A stretch of 64,000 nt of DNA, from contig NZ_BMIN01000008.1 of NCBI RefSeq assembly GCF_014642405.1, positions 62,001 through 126,000 of the forward strand, read 5' to 3'. This stretch comes from Pontibacillus salipaludis. Lineage in GTDB: Bacteria > Bacillota > Bacilli > Bacillales > BH030062. The notes beneath the pieces are model-generated. The model searched no databases and was not told the origin of the DNA. It saw nothing but the letters and a program-made list of their open reading frames with translations. Below, in pieces: positions 18,146 through 26,827 of the stretch; the first letter of the stretch is position 1, and each line of letters opens with the position of its first letter. The position numbers and the translations under genes were made by a program.

Positions 18146-18353
18146 TATACTTCCGTTCCTCTACATATGGCAAAGGTGGTTCGGAAAATTGCGAGACTCC
18201 TGCGGCAGGAGGAGCCTAGTAAAAGAAAGCTGAAGTTCGAATAAGATCGTCACATCGTGTGACAACGTCGAACGACCCCACGTCGTGTGGGGTCGCGGAA
18301 AGCGAGTGATTTCCCGAACCACCTTACACTCAACCTAAGCTAGCGGAAGTATA
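18146..18353. repeat. Nested inverted-repeat element R2, copy A
   Basis: The outer arms TATACTTCCG and CGGAAGTATA enclose AAGGTGGTTCGG and CCGAACCACCTT, then GCGAGACTCCTGCGG and GGAAAGCGAGTG. An internal hairpin GACCCCACGTCGTGTGGGGTC is also present. Copies B, C and D are at 50212, 52402 and 52685. The element fills most of the gene-free 17980-18450. Confidence 0.75.
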
Positions 18354-18451
18354 TTCCCATTTTCGCTTCCTCCTTGCTAAATGATCAGGAATAAATCCAC
18401 CCTATTCAGGGAAAACAGAAATCAAGATCATTCGATTAAAGGAGAGGGACC

Positions 18452-18901
18452 ATGGAGGAAAAGAAGACCTATCAACAACGACTAAAAAATTTAAACCCAG
18501 CCCGTGCAATAGAACGAGGACAAGCTTATTTCTCTGAAAAAGAATTCGGAGAAAAAGTACGCGCCTATAGCGGCCGTCTAGGAAAGAAAGGCGTATACTA
18601 CAGCTTGCTCCTTTTCTACGCATTCAAAAATCCTGATACACCAAAGAAAGCAAAACTAACGATCGCCGGTGCGCTTGGATACTTAATCCTGCCCGTAGAT
18701 GCCATCCCCGATTTAATCCCGGCCGTTGGTTTTGCTGATGACAGTGCCGTAATTATTTACGCAGTATACCAGGTGTTGTCTCATATCAATGACGACGTTC
18801 GCGCTCAAGCAAAGGAACGTGTGAAGAAGCTGTTCGGGGATTCGATTGATGTGGATGAGCTCGAGGATCCTAAGGAATCGGACCGCCCGGCTGAAGGATA
18901 A
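18452..18901 (+). CDS. YkvA/DUF1232 family membrane protein
   Basis: 149 residues. The DUF1232 core is visible: TIAGALGYLILPVDAIPDLIPAVGFADDSAVIIYAV, with the conserved D-x-I-P-D and DD pairs in a membrane-associated hairpin. It is preceded by a basic helical region and followed by an acidic tail. The family is widespread in Firmicutes and has no established function. ATG 18452 has AAAGGAG upstream. It is monocistronic with its own terminator. Confidence 0.85.
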   Translation: MEEKKTYQQRLKNLNPARAIERGQAYFSEKEFGEKVRAYSGRLGKKGVYYSLLLFYAFKNPDTPKKAKLTIAGALGYLILPVDAIPDLIPAVGFADDSAVIIYAVYQVLSHINDDVRAQAKERVKKLFGDSIDVDELEDPKESDRPAEG

Positions 18902-18907
18902 TCACCA

Positions 18908-18945
18908 AGACTTTTCTGAGTAGGGTTACTTAGGAAAGTCTTTTT
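18908..18945 (+). terminator. Intrinsic terminator
   Basis: AGACTTTTCTGAG pairs imperfectly with CTTAGGAAAGTCT, followed by a T-run. Confidence 0.75.
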
Positions 18946-18987
18946 CGGTATGATGGAAGTAGATTGAAATTCGGGAAGGGCGTGGGA

Positions 18988-19086
18988 ATGATGTTTGAAT
19001 GGGCATACGTCCCGGACTGGTATGTGTGGATGACGGCGGTAGTGGTCGTTCTGTTTATTGCAGCGACCGAGTATTTCTTAAAGTAG
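18988..19086 (+). CDS. Possible 32-residue single-helix membrane peptide
   Basis: ATG ATG start about 10 bases after GGAAGGG. It encodes a tryptophan-rich N-terminus (MMFEWAYVPDWYVWM), one membrane helix (TAVVVVLFIAATEYFL) and a terminal Lys. No family recognised. Length and composition fit a real small membrane protein, but there is no further support. Confidence 0.4.
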   Translation: MMFEWAYVPDWYVWMTAVVVVLFIAATEYFLK

Positions 19087-19111
19087 GGGACTTTTCCCAT
19101 TGGTCGTGTTA

Positions 19112-19141
19112 TTGACATTTGTTAAAACATAATGATATAGT
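19112..19141 (+). promoter_or_regulatory. Sigma-A promoter for the lysine riboswitch and lysA
   Basis: TTGACA (19112-19117), an 18-bp spacer and TATAGT (19136-19141). The predicted start of transcription is about 30 bp before the riboswitch aptamer. Confidence 0.75.
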
Positions 19142-19176
19142 TTCTAACTAATATAAAAATAATAATAACTCTCTCT

Positions 19177-19417
19177 GACAATAGAGGCGCGAGTATGATG
19201 AGTAGCTCTCCGGAGGACAATGGGTCCAGCGATGGGGAGGGAAAGGCAGATCGCCGAGATAAAGAGTAGCCATTCTATTCTTTGTTGGGCTGGTATTGAA
19301 CAAATGCCAGACTGTCGCAATGCTAAGGTTGTGGAGCACTATTGAAGAGATGTTGTACATATCTTCAAGGTCTATTTCTAGAAGAACCGTATGAACATCG
19401 CTTCATACGGTTTTTTT
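19177..19417 (+). ncRNA. Lysine riboswitch (L box) with terminator
   Basis: Conserved L-box blocks occur in order: AGAGGCGCGA, GAGTAG, GGAGGACA, AAAGGCAGATCGCCGA, GGGCTGG, AGACTGTCGC and TGTGGAGCACTATTG. The expression platform is a terminator formed by AACCGTATGAA (19385-19395) and TTCATACGGTT (19402-19412) with a T-tract. Lysine binding should end transcription before lysA. Confidence 0.95.
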
Positions 19418-19449
19418 GTGTTGCAGAGGAGACAAAAGGAGATTTATAG

Positions 19450-20736
19450 ATGCAAACAGTAGAAGCGAACGTACAAACAGATATGGAAATTGGTGGTGTG
19501 AGTACGGAGAAGCTTGTTGAAGAATATGGAACGCCTCTTATGGTTTATGACGAAGGGATGATCCGTCAGCATGCCCGCGCATTTCGCGGCGCGTTTAAGT
19601 CGAGTGGTCTTGATTTCCAAGTCGCTTATGCGAGTAAAGCGTTCTTGTGTAAAGAGATGGCGCGCTTGGCTAAACAGGAGAAGCTTTCCCTTGATGTCGT
19701 GTCAGGTGGAGAATTATACACAGCACTCCAAGCAGGATTCCCGGCAAGTCGTATTCACTTTCACGGCAACAACAAATCAGAAGAGGAATTAGCGATGGCG
19801 CTTGATGCACACATCGGCTGCTTTGTCGTTGATAATTTCCTTGAGCTTGAGATGTTACATGACCTTGCGAATCAACGCAATCAAGAAGTGAACATTTTGC
19901 TACGAGTGACGCCAGGGGTGGAAGCTCATACGCATGAATACATTATGACCGGGCAAGAAGATTCGAAGTTCGGATTTGGTTTATCAAACGGGCAAGCGGA
20001 AACAGCGGTCCAAATTGCGACTCGTAAACCACAGTATAACCTGTTAGGCATCCATTCTCATATCGGTTCGCAAATGTTTGAGACAGATGGATTTGACCAG
20101 GCCATTCAGATCTTAACTGGATTTGTGTATCAGATGAATAAGAAATACGGTCTAGAATTACCGGTTCTAAACGTCGGTGGCGGATTTGGCGTTCGGTACA
20201 CAGAAGACGATCAGCCACTGGCTATCTCTGAATACGTTCAAGCCATTTCAGCAAGTGTGAAAAAGCACTATACCGATCATGAACTGCCCTTCCCTGAAGT
20301 GTGGATTGAACCAGGTAGAAGTATGGTAGCAGAAGCGGGTACAACCTTATATAAAGTCGGCTCTAAGAAAATCATTCCAGATCTCCGTACGTATATCACG
20401 GTTGATGGAGGAATGACCGATAACATTCGCCCAGCCCTTTATCAAGCGAGATACCAGGCAATGTTAGCCAATCGTCCTGATGAAGAGGCAACAGAACTCG
20501 TGAGCGTAGCCGGGAAGTGCTGTGAATCAGGTGATATGCTGATCTGGGATCTGATGTTACCCCCTACAAATTACGGGGATATTCTCGCTGTGTTAAGTAC
20601 AGGAGCTTACGGGTATTCGATGGCAAGTAACTATAATCGTATTCCGCGTCCGGCTGTCGTGTTTGCACAAGACGGGGAATCGCGTGTTGTGATTGAGCGA
20701 GAGACGTATGAGGATTTGGTGAGGAAGGATCAGTAG
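19450..20736 (+). CDS. lysA: Diaminopimelate decarboxylase
   Basis: Final enzyme of lysine synthesis, a PLP-dependent decarboxylase of meso-diaminopimelate (alanine racemase-like barrel, fold type III). The PLP lysine lies in VAYASKAFLCKEMARL, substrate/PLP contacts in GIHSHIGSQMFE and NVGGGFGVRY, EPGRSMVAEAGT follows, and the C-terminal active-site Cys is in VAGKCCESGDML. Length 428 is typical. AAGGAG precedes ATG 19450. It is controlled by the lysine riboswitch directly upstream. No other lysine gene is near. Confidence 0.96.
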   Translation: MQTVEANVQTDMEIGGVSTEKLVEEYGTPLMVYDEGMIRQHARAFRGAFKSSGLDFQVAYASKAFLCKEMARLAKQEKLSLDVVSGGELYTALQAGFPASRIHFHGNNKSEEELAMALDAHIGCFVVDNFLELEMLHDLANQRNQEVNILLRVTPGVEAHTHEYIMTGQEDSKFGFGLSNGQAETAVQIATRKPQYNLLGIHSHIGSQMFETDGFDQAIQILTGFVYQMNKKYGLELPVLNVGGGFGVRYTEDDQPLAISEYVQAISASVKKHYTDHELPFPEVWIEPGRSMVAEAGTTLYKVGSKKIIPDLRTYITVDGGMTDNIRPALYQARYQAMLANRPDEEATELVSVAGKCCESGDMLIWDLMLPPTNYGDILAVLSTGAYGYSMASNYNRIPRPAVVFAQDGESRVVIERETYEDLVRKDQ

Positions 20737-20924
20737 ATGTAAGCCCCTTTGTGTTCTCAAGTGAATATCGTTATGTTAAGCTGTAATTACCATCATCTGG
20801 ATTTTTCGTGATCTGAAGTTGGGTTTTTAGCAGCACATACATAAGGGTTTACTGAAGAACACTCCTTAAAGGTTCTTCATGAATCGATTATGCTGTTGTT
20901 GACGAATATGGGGGAGGTCAATCT

Positions 20925-21167
20925 ATGGTACGAAAAGTGAATATGGTATTGCCAGGCCTGGTGCTCGTGTTATGCATTTATGAGCTCTTTATTAACTCTG
21001 GAGATTGGCCGATTGAGGTTATTTTTCCCCTAGTGGCATTGATGTATTTCTTTTTTGGCCTTGAAGAGTTAAGAGATAGGAAGAAACTGCGCGGGGGTTT
21101 ATATATTGTTACCACCCTCGTTCTTATAACGAGCGTCATTGTCGATGTAGTGCGAGAGACCATGTAA
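20925..21167 (+). CDS. Small membrane protein, possibly DUF3953-like
   Basis: 80 residues with three hydrophobic segments. The block YFFFGLEELRDRKKLRGGLYI, a membrane end followed by ELRxxKK and another helix, resembles the small YczI/DUF3953 proteins and also the protein at 34027-34254. GGGGGAGG precedes ATG 20925. Function unknown. A strong terminator follows. Confidence 0.55.
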   Translation: MVRKVNMVLPGLVLVLCIYELFINSGDWPIEVIFPLVALMYFFFGLEELRDRKKLRGGLYIVTTLVLITSVIVDVVRETM

Positions 21168-21175
21168 CCCTATAG

Positions 21176-21216
21176 AAAAGCGGCCTCGTCAGGTTTACTA
21201 GACGAGGCCGCTTTTT
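21176..21216 (+). terminator. Strong intrinsic terminator
   Basis: AAAAGCGGCCTCGTC and GACGAGGCCGCTTTTT form a perfect long stem with a T-tract. Confidence 0.93.
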
Positions 21217-21234
21217 CTGGCTTAATAGGGGAAG

Positions 21235-21470
21235 GGAACAGCTTCCTTACCCCGCCCTCTGTGACGTTTTCGCTCCATATCACATTGAAAAGGTAAGAGA
21301 GAAGCTCGATCTGTGACATTTTGATTGAATTATAGAGGCAAAAGGTAAGAGGTCGGGCCTATCTCTTACCTTTTATAGAAAAATTCCACACAAAACGTCA
21401 GAGAAACGCTTCTTCTCTGACGTTTTTGCATGAAACAGTATTAAAAAGGTAACAGATCTGTGTGATTAGG
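21235..21470. repeat. Dispersed repeat R1, long copy
   Basis: Block order: CTCTGTGACGTTTTCG, AAAAGGTAAGAGAGAAGCTC, GATCTGTGACATTTTG, AAAAGGTAAGAG, CTCTTACCTTTTATAG, AACGTCAGAGAAACGC, TTCTCTGACGTTTTTGCATG, AAAAGGTAACAGATC. The same order recurs at 23625 and 33330 with roughly three quarters of bases matching by eye. Confidence 0.75.
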
Positions 21471-21519
21471 TTAGATTTTCACTAGATATTTCTTGCTCTT
21501 ATACAAATATCTATAAAAA

Positions 21520-22761
21520 TCAAGCTGTTTTCTTCGTCTTACCTTTCCGATCTTCCGCTTTATCCACAACTGCAGCTCCAACAATATCTCCGAATACGTT
21601 CGAAGCTGTACCGGCCATACCAATCAGAACGTCAACACCTGCAATTAGTGCAACAATCTCGAGTGGTAAGTTGAACATGGTTAAGACAGCAGAGAGTGTC
21701 ACAAGTCCAGCTGCTGGAACACCAGCTGTCCCGACAGATAGAAGCGTACCAATCACAACGATTGTAAAGAAGTCGCCGACAGACAAGGATAAGTCTGTGA
21801 TGTTCGCTGCGAACACGATCGACACACCCATACGCAAAGCGCCGCCATCGGAGTTAAACACCGCACCGAGCGGCAGGGTGAAGTGAGCGACGCGCTCTGA
21901 TATACCAGCTTTCTTCGCCGTATCAATCGCAACTGGTAAAGTAGCGACACTGCTTGAAGTGAAGAACGCTGTCGTATAAGCGTCCTTCGTTGCCGAGAAG
22001 AACGGCTTCAACGGATGACCTGATAGCTTCAGGAATGTTGTGTAAACAAGTGCCCAAAGAACAGCAACCCCTGCATAAAAGACAGCCGTAAAGCTAAGTA
22101 AGGACTGAAGCGTTTCCCAACCTTGGCCGCCAAACGAAGAAGCGCTAATTCCGAAGATCCCAATTGGAGCGTATAAGAGAACGCCATTTAAAAGTTTATA
22201 GAAGAGTTCATTCAGCGCCTGGAAGAACCGATCTAACAACTCCCCGTAGCCTTTCATCTTCTCTTCACTAGAGAATTTCATCGTCGAGATCGCGATACCG
22301 ATAATGACAGATAAGAAAAGAATCGACATGAGATCACCATTCACAAATGGTGCGACGATGTTATCAGGAATAATGTTCATCAACACATCACCAAATGAAG
22401 GCGTATCCGGTTTCTCGACGTTAGCGTTTGGAAGCTCTAGATTCTTACCTGGGTCGACTAAGAAAGCCAGTCCAAGTCCAATAAACACCGCTGCTGCTGT
22501 CGTGGCGATGTAGTAAAGGATGAGTTTCCCGCCCATGCGACCAAGTGTAGGTAAGTTCATCTGATCCACTGCCAAGACAACCGTTAAGAAGATGACCGGG
22601 ATGGCGATGAGTTTTAATAGGTTGATTAATAGATCTCCTAGGGGCTTAACAACCGTTGCCTGTTCGCCAATCGCTAAGGCAAGCAGTGTACCTGCAAGAA
22701 AACCAATAAACATTTTAAGAACGAAAGATGTTTCTATGTATTTGTTGAAGAGTGATTTCAA
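21520..22761 (-). CDS. Dicarboxylate/amino acid:cation symporter (DAACS family)
   Basis: 413-residue secondary transporter of the glutamate/aspartate/dicarboxylate:Na+ or H+ symporter family. Family signatures are clear: the Ser-rich hairpin TTAFFTSSSVATLPVAID, FTLPLGAVFNSDGGALRMGV, the second hairpin GTAGVPAAGLV, and DVLIGMAGTASNVFGDIVGA near the end, where many homologues have an N-x-x-GD cation-site motif. Substrate specificity cannot be read from sequence. It is preceded by AAGGAGG on the minus strand and monocistronic. Confidence 0.9.
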   Translation of the reverse strand: MKSLFNKYIETSFVLKMFIGFLAGTLLALAIGEQATVVKPLGDLLINLLKLIAIPVIFLTVVLAVDQMNLPTLGRMGGKLILYYIATTAAAVFIGLGLAFLVDPGKNLELPNANVEKPDTPSFGDVLMNIIPDNIVAPFVNGDLMSILFLSVIIGIAISTMKFSSEEKMKGYGELLDRFFQALNELFYKLLNGVLLYAPIGIFGISASSFGGQGWETLQSLLSFTAVFYAGVAVLWALVYTTFLKLSGHPLKPFFSATKDAYTTAFFTSSSVATLPVAIDTAKKAGISERVAHFTLPLGAVFNSDGGALRMGVSIVFAANITDLSLSVGDFFTIVVIGTLLSVGTAGVPAAGLVTLSAVLTMFNLPLEIVALIAGVDVLIGMAGTASNVFGDIVGAAVVDKAEDRKGKTKKTA

Positions 22762-22986
22762 CGAATTTCCTCCTTTTTCTTTATAATAAATACGAAGTAA
22801 GATGTCCTTACGAATTTTATCATGGATTGTACAGAAGAGATAGCTATCTACTTTAATAAAGAAGAGTACAGAAAGCGAAACGGGTGGAGGAATATTTTAC
22901 TAGAGGGTAAATGCAAGATTCCGAATTCCAAATGTTTACTTATATTGATATTCTATTTATTAACATGCAAGGCGGGGGAGTGGGAA

Positions 22987-23145
22987 TTGAAGAAGAAACG
23001 AACATTAGTCACAGGTATTATTCTGTTAATCCTAACGCTTATCCATATTTACACGACAAATTCATTAGCACTAGCCTGGATTAGCGAGATCGGCAGCATC
23101 CCAATCGGTGTAATGAATATTTGGATAGGGTTGAAGAAATCGTAG
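22987..23145 (+). CDS. Hypothetical 52-residue membrane protein
   Basis: TTG start behind GGGGGAGTGGG gives a Lys-rich N-terminus (MKKKRTL), then two hydrophobic segments (VTGIILLILTLIHIY and AWISEIGSIPIGVMNIWIGL). The frame is open from 22822, but the upstream part looks non-coding. No family recognised. Confidence 0.5.
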   Translation: MKKKRTLVTGIILLILTLIHIYTTNSLALAWISEIGSIPIGVMNIWIGLKKS

Positions 23146-23310
23146 TATTATCAGCGATCAGCGGTGAAGGCGCCGCAGGGATAGAAGGGGCAATCTAGTG
23201 TGGAGAGTTAAACAGGGAAACTTTTCATTCGTTTTCTTTATAGAACTAAAAGGTTAATGGAATAAAGTTGTAGAAACATGTAACTGGTCGTAAAATGAAG
23301 GAGGACACTA

Positions 23311-23619
23311 ATGAGCAAATTCAGTTTGTTTGGTAAGTTTATCGTACAAGAAGGTAAGCGTGACACAATGGTCAGTATTTTGTTAGAAGCAGCAGAATCA
23401 TTGGAGGATCTTGAGGAATGTGAAGTGTATCTCGTAAATATTTCTGAAAGTGAACCAAATTCTGTTTATGTTTATGAAGTATGGAGTAGCGAAGAGGCTC
23501 ATCAAGCTTCTCTAACTCTTGAAACTACACAAACGTTAATTAGTCGCGCAAAACCACTTATAACTGGAATGGAGAGAGTTAATACCCTGACGACAGAAGG
23601 TGGGAAGGGGATTTCATAG
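23311..23619 (+). CDS. Antibiotic biosynthesis monooxygenase (ABM) domain protein
   Basis: 102-residue dimeric alpha-beta barrel protein. The ABM pattern is visible: FGKFIVQEGKRDTMVSILLEAA, then CEVYLVNISESEPNSVYVYEVWSSEEAHQASL with the conserved E-x-W. Many homologues are putative quinol monooxygenases or stress proteins; the substrate here is unknown. AGGAGG precedes ATG 23311. It is monocistronic, with an R1 repeat immediately after. Confidence 0.8.
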   Translation: MSKFSLFGKFIVQEGKRDTMVSILLEAAESLEDLEECEVYLVNISESEPNSVYVYEVWSSEEAHQASLTLETTQTLISRAKPLITGMERVNTLTTEGGKGIS

Positions 23620-23624
23620 TAGGG

Positions 23625-23890
23625 ATAAGGGGACAGGTCCATTGTCCCTCTGTGACGTTTTCACTTCACATCTCAGTAAAAAGGTAAGAGAGACGCTCGA
23701 TCTATGACACTTTCAATGGATTACCGGAGCATAAGGTAAGAGATCGCATGAATCTATGACCTTTTATAAAATAAAACACAAAAAACGTCAGAGAAACACT
23801 TGATCTCTGACGTTTTTGCATACAAAAGTATTGAAAAGGTAACAGATACCCGTATACTAACCTGAGGAAGCGCCAAAACCGTCCGGAGCT
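23625..23890. repeat. Dispersed repeat R1, long copy with REP-like ends
   Basis: It begins with GGGGACAGGTCCATTGTCCC, continues with the same ordered blocks as at 21235, and ends in GGAAGCGCCAAAACCGTCC followed by a GCTTC complement to GAAGC. The hairpin AACGTCAGAGA/TCTCTGACGTT is intact. Confidence 0.75.
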
Positions 23891-24364
23891 TCATCGCTCA
23901 CTCCGTATTTTCTCCTGTTCTATCAGTCTATCTTTATCTTCTAAAGAAAAAATTCCCGGGTCCCAGTTTTCTAATACACCATAGCCGCCTACTAATTCCT
24001 CATTGATTTCATAAAGAGTGGCTGATAGCTGGTCACCATTGGGCTGCTTTTCCTCTAGAGTATAGGTGGTTATTGTAGCAACTTGCTCCTCTTTGTTATA
24101 CGCCTCTATATCTAAGCCCGCATTTTGCAACATTTCTATACGTTCTGGGTAGTAATGGATCACTTGTGTTCTTGAGGTACATTTTGATTGAATATGCCAC
24201 CCGTATTGTAGCAAGTAATCTTGATGATGTTTAGAGATGGTCTCACTCTTCTTGTTACACTCTCCATAACTTGATTCTTCGTTTGTAGGATTAGACTCCA
24301 GATTAATCCATATGAGTATAGACAAAGTGATGAACAGAAATGCAGGTACAATGAAGTATCGCAA
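23891..24364 (-). CDS. Hypothetical membrane-anchored protein, possibly DUF4830-like
   Basis: AAGGAGG precedes TTG 24364, giving 157 residues. There is one N-terminal membrane anchor (YFIVPAFLFITLSILIWIN) and an extracytoplasmic domain with DYLLQYGWHIQ, VIHYYPERIEMLQNAGLDIEAY and LYEINEELVGGYGVLENW. The pattern of a Gly-Trp turn, a Leu-Gln-x-x-Gly-Leu-Asp segment and a final Gly-Gly strand suggests DUF4830, but this is only a resemblance. The ORF begins at 24385 if an unsupported earlier start is used. Confidence 0.6.
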   Translation of the reverse strand: MRYFIVPAFLFITLSILIWINLESNPTNEESSYGECNKKSETISKHHQDYLLQYGWHIQSKCTSRTQVIHYYPERIEMLQNAGLDIEAYNKEEQVATITTYTLEEKQPNGDQLSATLYEINEELVGGYGVLENWDPGIFSLEDKDRLIEQEKIRSER

Positions 24365-24484
24365 GGAATAACCTCCTTCACACAACAGGGTTAAAAACTA
24401 CAATCTCTTTGAACGAATTCGAATTGTCCGTACCCTAACAACTTTAACAATCCTATCCAAAATCCCTTCTTAATACGTAACATT

Positions 24485-24640
24485 TGTGGGGTAAGGGGAC
24501 ATGTGGGGTAAGGGGACAGGTCCCTTGTCCCGCATATCCCTCCCTGACGTTTTTGCATGAAACATCATTGAAAGAATAATAGATCCCTTTACCTCAGGAA
24601 GCACCAGAACCGTCCCCGCGCTTCTCTGCCCTTTTTCATC
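24485..24640. repeat. Partial R1 repeat with REP-like palindrome
   Basis: GGGGACATGTGGGGTAAGGG is followed by GGGACAGGTCCCTTGTCCC, then CTGACGTTTTTGCATGAAAC and the tail GGAAGCACCAGAACCGTCC plus GCGCTTC. The central blocks are missing. Confidence 0.65.
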
Positions 24641-24667
24641 GATTGTGAAATAAATTCCAAAATGTAA

Positions 24668-24716
24668 TTGACATTCATCTCACTTCGAGAGTATAGTGTG
24701 TATATACAGTATACAC
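24668..24716 (+). promoter_or_regulatory. Promoter and GntR-type operator of the ABC operon
   Basis: TTGACA (24668-24673), an 18-bp spacer and TATAGT (24692-24697) are followed directly by GTGTATA-tacag-TATACAC (24698-24716), an inverted repeat with perfect 7-bp arms over the start of transcription. It is a likely target of the GntR-family protein at 26239. Confidence 0.75.
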
Positions 24717-24738
24717 GGTTGTGGGAGGGAGCTTTCCT

Positions 24739-25593
24739 ATGATGGCTTTGGATGTCAAAAATCTGAATAAGAAATATGAGCAATTCCAGTTAAAAGATGT
24801 TTCTTTTCAACTAAAGAAAGGATACATTATGGGGTTTATCGGCGCGAATGGTGCTGGGAAGACAACAACAATAAAATCAATTTTGAATCTGACTCATTTT
24901 GATAGTGGGGATATTAGTACGTTGGGGAAGAATTTCATTGAGCACGAACTCGAAATGAAGCAAGTCATCGGGTATGCCTTCGGTGGAGTCAATTATTATA
25001 CAAGAAGCAAAATCAAAAACGTGACGAATGTGGTTAAGAAGTTTTATAAGCATTGGGATGAGGATACCTATAACAACTATCTTAAAAGATTTGACTTGGA
25101 TGAGAATAAAAAAATCGCCCAATTGTCAGAAGGAATGAAAGTGAAGTACAATTTGGCCCTTGCTTTATCGCATGGTTCAAAGCTACTGATCCTTGATGAA
25201 CCAACCAGTGGACTTGATCCTGTAGCAAGAGACAATTTGTTGGATCTATTTCAAGAGCTTGTGGAAGATGGTGAAATCAGTATTCTTTTCTCAACTCACA
25301 TTACTTCTGATTTAGAAAAATGTGCGGATTATATTACTTATATCCATAACGGAGAAATCATTAATAGTGCTGAGAAAGAAGAATTCATTAACACATATCG
25401 ATTGTTGAATGGGAGTGAAAGTCAACTTGAAAAAGTGAAAGACGATTTAATTTCTTATAAGGAAAATTCGTTTGGCTTTACAGGATTGATCCATGAGGAA
25501 GATTTCGATCCAACGTTAGAGATTAACTCAGCGCGTCCTAATCTTGAAGAAATCATGATCTATTTTTCAAAAAGGGAGGGTCTGTATGTATAA
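24739..25593 (+). CDS. ABC transporter ATP-binding protein
   Basis: ATPase of a drug/lipid-type ABC-2 exporter. Walker A GANGAGKTT, signature LSEGMKVKYNLALALSHG and Walker B LLILDEPTSGLDP are all present, with the switch His in STHI. The C-terminal extension after about residue 215 is typical of ABC-2 exporters. GGGAGGGAG lies in front of ATG 24739; GTG 24721 is less likely. It overlaps the permease gene and shares its promoter with a GntR/YtrA regulator. The B. subtilis YtrABCDEF system is a distant analogue by arrangement only. Confidence 0.88.
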   Translation: MMALDVKNLNKKYEQFQLKDVSFQLKKGYIMGFIGANGAGKTTTIKSILNLTHFDSGDISTLGKNFIEHELEMKQVIGYAFGGVNYYTRSKIKNVTNVVKKFYKHWDEDTYNNYLKRFDLDENKKIAQLSEGMKVKYNLALALSHGSKLLILDEPTSGLDPVARDNLLDLFQELVEDGEISILFSTHITSDLEKCADYITYIHNGEIINSAEKEEFINTYRLLNGSESQLEKVKDDLISYKENSFGFTGLIHEEDFDPTLEINSARPNLEEIMIYFSKREGLYV

Positions 25594-26239
25594 CTTACTT
25601 TTGAAGGAATTAAAGCTAGGAGTAAGTCCTTTCTTTTATATATTACCTTTTCTAACAGGAGCGTTAATGTTAATTCCAGGGTGGCTATACTTCATTGTAC
25701 TCCTCTATTTTTGCTGGATAACGGTACCAAATATGTGTGGGGCTTATAAATCTCAGAATGATTTACAGTTCTCTTTAATGATGCCTGTCACGAAAAAGGA
25801 TATTGTAAAAGCGAAAGTTGCTGTCATTGTAATACTAGAATTGTTGCACATTGTAACTGCCGTGATTTTTGGCTTCATTAATACTCAATTATATCCCGAT
25901 TTCACAAACTTCTTCTTTGGGCCAACCGTAGGGTTTTGGGGACTTGGCTTTATCATGCTAGCGATCTTTAACTTAATATTTATCTCGATGTATTTCAAAA
26001 CAGCCTACAAATTTGGCGCACCAACCATAGTGGCCATTACAGCTGCTATGTTATTTGCAGGAGGTGCTGAATGGTTAGGGATCAAAAATTCTACGATTTT
26101 CGACCTTTTTAAAGGTAGTGGTGCGGACAATTTAGCCATTCACGTACCGATCCTGCTCACAGGGATTGTTATATTTGCAGTATTTACGATTATTGCTTAT
26201 CATATAGCCATTAAACGATTTATGAAAGTGGATATCTAA
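25586..26239 (+). CDS. ABC-2 type permease
   Basis: 217-residue membrane protein with about six hydrophobic segments. The N-terminal part (MYNLLLKELKLGVSPFFYILPFLTGA) and the motif SLMMPVTKKDIVKAKVAVIVILELL match small ABC-2 permeases (ABC2_membrane_5-like). It starts within the end of the ATPase gene and ends on the first base of the regulator start codon, so the three genes are translationally coupled. The substrate is unknown. Confidence 0.8.
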   Translation: MYNLLLKELKLGVSPFFYILPFLTGALMLIPGWLYFIVLLYFCWITVPNMCGAYKSQNDLQFSLMMPVTKKDIVKAKVAVIVILELLHIVTAVIFGFINTQLYPDFTNFFFGPTVGFWGLGFIMLAIFNLIFISMYFKTAYKFGAPTIVAITAAMLFAGGAEWLGIKNSTIFDLFKGSGADNLAIHVPILLTGIVIFAVFTIIAYHIAIKRFMKVDI

Positions 26240-26604
26240 TGAATGTTGCCATATCTAATACCTCTGAAAAACCGATCTACCAACAGCTTTTTGACCAAAT
26301 CAGTGCTCAAATTCTTAAAGGTGAGATTGAAAAAGGCTATAGCTTACCATCAATCCGACAAGCCGCGAAGGAACTACGTGTCAGCATTATAACGATCAAG
26401 AAAGCTTGGGAAGAGCTTGAACGATGCGGGTTGATCTACACTGTAACGGGTAAGGGTTGCTTTGTAGCCGAACTCTCATCTGAAGAAATCCTTCAAAAGC
26501 GTAACGAAATGATCGAAAAGCAAATGGCTGTTGATATTTCGTATTACAAATCCTTTGGACTGACTTTAGAAGAGGTTATCGAACTTTTGAAGAAGATTTA
26601 TTAA
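26239..26604 (+). CDS. GntR-family regulator, YtrA subfamily
   Basis: 121-residue repressor. The N-terminal winged helix contains PIYQQLFDQISAQILKGEIEKGYSLPSIRQAAKEL and VSIITIKKAWEELERCGLIYTVTGKGCFV, followed by only a short helical dimerisation tail, the hallmark of YtrA-type members. The start ATG overlaps the permease stop. It probably represses its own ABC operon through the palindrome at 24698-24716. Confidence 0.88.
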   Translation: MNVAISNTSEKPIYQQLFDQISAQILKGEIEKGYSLPSIRQAAKELRVSIITIKKAWEELERCGLIYTVTGKGCFVAELSSEEILQKRNEMIEKQMAVDISYYKSFGLTLEEVIELLKKIY

Positions 26605-26611
26605 AGAGGAG

Positions 26612-26770
26612 TAAGGGAGCTTTGTTCCTTATCTTTTGTAGAAAAAACACAAAGAAACGTCAGAGATCACATGATCTCTGACGTTTTTGCATGAAAAAGT
26701 GTTGGAAAGGTAACGGATCACCCCTCAAATATTAACCTCACGAAGCGCCAAAACCGTCCTCGCGCTTCAC
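26612..26770. repeat. Partial R1 repeat
   Basis: Contains CTTATCTTTTGTAGAAAAAA, the hairpin AACGTCAGAGATC/GATCTCTGACGTT, TTTGCATGAAAAAGTG, AAAGGTAACGGATC and the tail GAAGCGCCAAAACCGTCC with GCGCTTC. This is the 3' half of the element only. Confidence 0.65.
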
Positions 26771-26780
26771 TATTCATATA

Positions 26781-26822
26781 TAAAACCAGAAAAAGGAACA
26801 AGATGAACCTTTTTTTGGTTTT
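26781..26822 (-). terminator. Terminator of the peroxiredoxin-like gene
   Basis: On the minus strand, AAAACCAAAAAAAGG pairs with CCTTTTTCTGGTTTT with a single mismatch, giving a stem that ends in a T-run. Confidence 0.7.
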
Positions 26823-26827
26823 AATTA